NCBI GenBank assembly: GCA_016617855.1
Contig: JAECUM010006657.1
Span: forward strand, 43,988-107,987
Length of the DNA: 64,000 nt
Source: Megalonaias nervosa
Lineage: Eukaryota; Mollusca; Bivalvia; Unionida; Unionidae
Direction: 5' to 3'
Made by a program: the position numbers and the translations under genes. Below are positions 63,665 through 64,000 of the stretch, one piece after another (the stretch's first letter is position 1; every line of letters begins with the position of its first letter). A model generated the notes under the pieces. That model saw nothing but the letters and a program-made list of their open reading frames with translations, made no database searches and was not told the DNA's origin.

Positions 63665-63784
63665 TTAACTCTTCGAAGTAAAAGAGTCTTAACTCTTTGA
63701 AGTAAAAGAGTCTTAACTCTTTGAAGTAAAAGAGTCTTAACTCTTTGAAGTAAAAGAGTCTTAACTCTTTGAAGTAAAAGAGTC
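63665..63784. repeat. 24 bp minisatellite, 5 copies, internally palindromic
   Basis: The unit TTAACTCTTTGAAGTAAAAG+AGTC has ACTCTT and AAGAGT arms that can pair within each unit. Open on the minus strand as KTLLLQRV repeats, which I take as an artefact. Confidence 0.95.
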
Positions 63785-63925
63785 TTCTCCTGGTGTTGGT
63801 GTTGGCATCGGCACAGATAAAAAGTATCTACATATATACATCTCACTGTATCTCTGCCATTTTTTCTTCCTTTGTTGTAGGTACCAGTTTGGAATGGGTT
63901 ACATATGAACCTATTCCTAGGGGAA

Positions 63926-63928
<3 letters not shown>

Positions 63929-64000
<72 letters not shown>
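63929..64000. repeat. (GT)n(AT)n microsatellite at window end
   Basis: A short GT run followed by more than 30 AT repeats that continue past the window edge. Confidence 0.95.

Noticed and set aside
63888..63910. Possible next exon starting after TTGTTGTAG near 63880
   Set aside because: With the phase left by exon 23 it reads LYQFGMGYI and then a stop, unlike the family, and runs into the AT microsatellite. The true next exon is most likely beyond the window.

Overview
The window is eukaryotic, AT-rich and almost entirely intronic. It carries an internal part of one very large gene on the + strand. 23 exons (1190 to 63075) join in one open frame of 3,492 nt, about 1,164 codons. All junctions have AG/GT splice sites and the phases agree. 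The protein is recognisable as RNF213 (mysterin), a giant dynein-like AAA+ ATPase fused to an E3 ubiquitin ligase. The window starts after the N-terminal part of the gene and stops before the RING, so no promoter, start codon, stop codon or UTR is visible. Coding sequence is about 5.5% of the window. Introns are large and packed with tandem repeats and transposon relics. Two tRNA-derived SINE families and several degenerate 150-190 bp repeat families are typical of molluscs, so a bivalve or gastropod is the most likely source. That assignment is an inference.

Layout: exons 1-5 (1190-17911) hold the first catalytic AAA unit, with Walker A GETGCGKT and Walker B LFFDEAN. Exons 6-8 link the two units and include an acidic insert. 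Exons 9-11 (29343-32402) hold the second unit, with GKPGSSKS, VVVLDE and the GISNWALDPAKMNRG segment. Exons 12-23 encode the helical part that leads to the E3 module. The intron before exon 5 holds a 5.8 kb decayed DIRS-type tyrosine-recombinase retrotransposon with diagnostic inverted terminal repeats and an internal complementary region. The intron after exon 6 holds a SINE and a dead LINE. The next intron holds a second copy of that SINE, split by a piggyBac-type element. The intron after exon 12 holds a TA-flanked DNA transposon with a different SINE nested inside. Minisatellites of 44, 47, 35, 31, 51, 43 and 24 bp lie in the introns, several of them next to exons.

The most distinctive observations are tandem copies of exon material beside live exons. 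There is a complete, decaying copy of the Walker A exon 33 bp downstream of the original, and serial copies of the splice-donor ends of exon 1 and exon 15. Others are the natural empty-site/filled-site pair for the piggyBac element, a higher-order 43 bp minisatellite (215 and 430 bp periods), and a 51 bp minisatellite whose every unit carries splice-like signals just before exon 19. I found no wholly new gene system. The interest lies in how an innate-immunity giant gene accumulates repeats and duplicated exon pieces.
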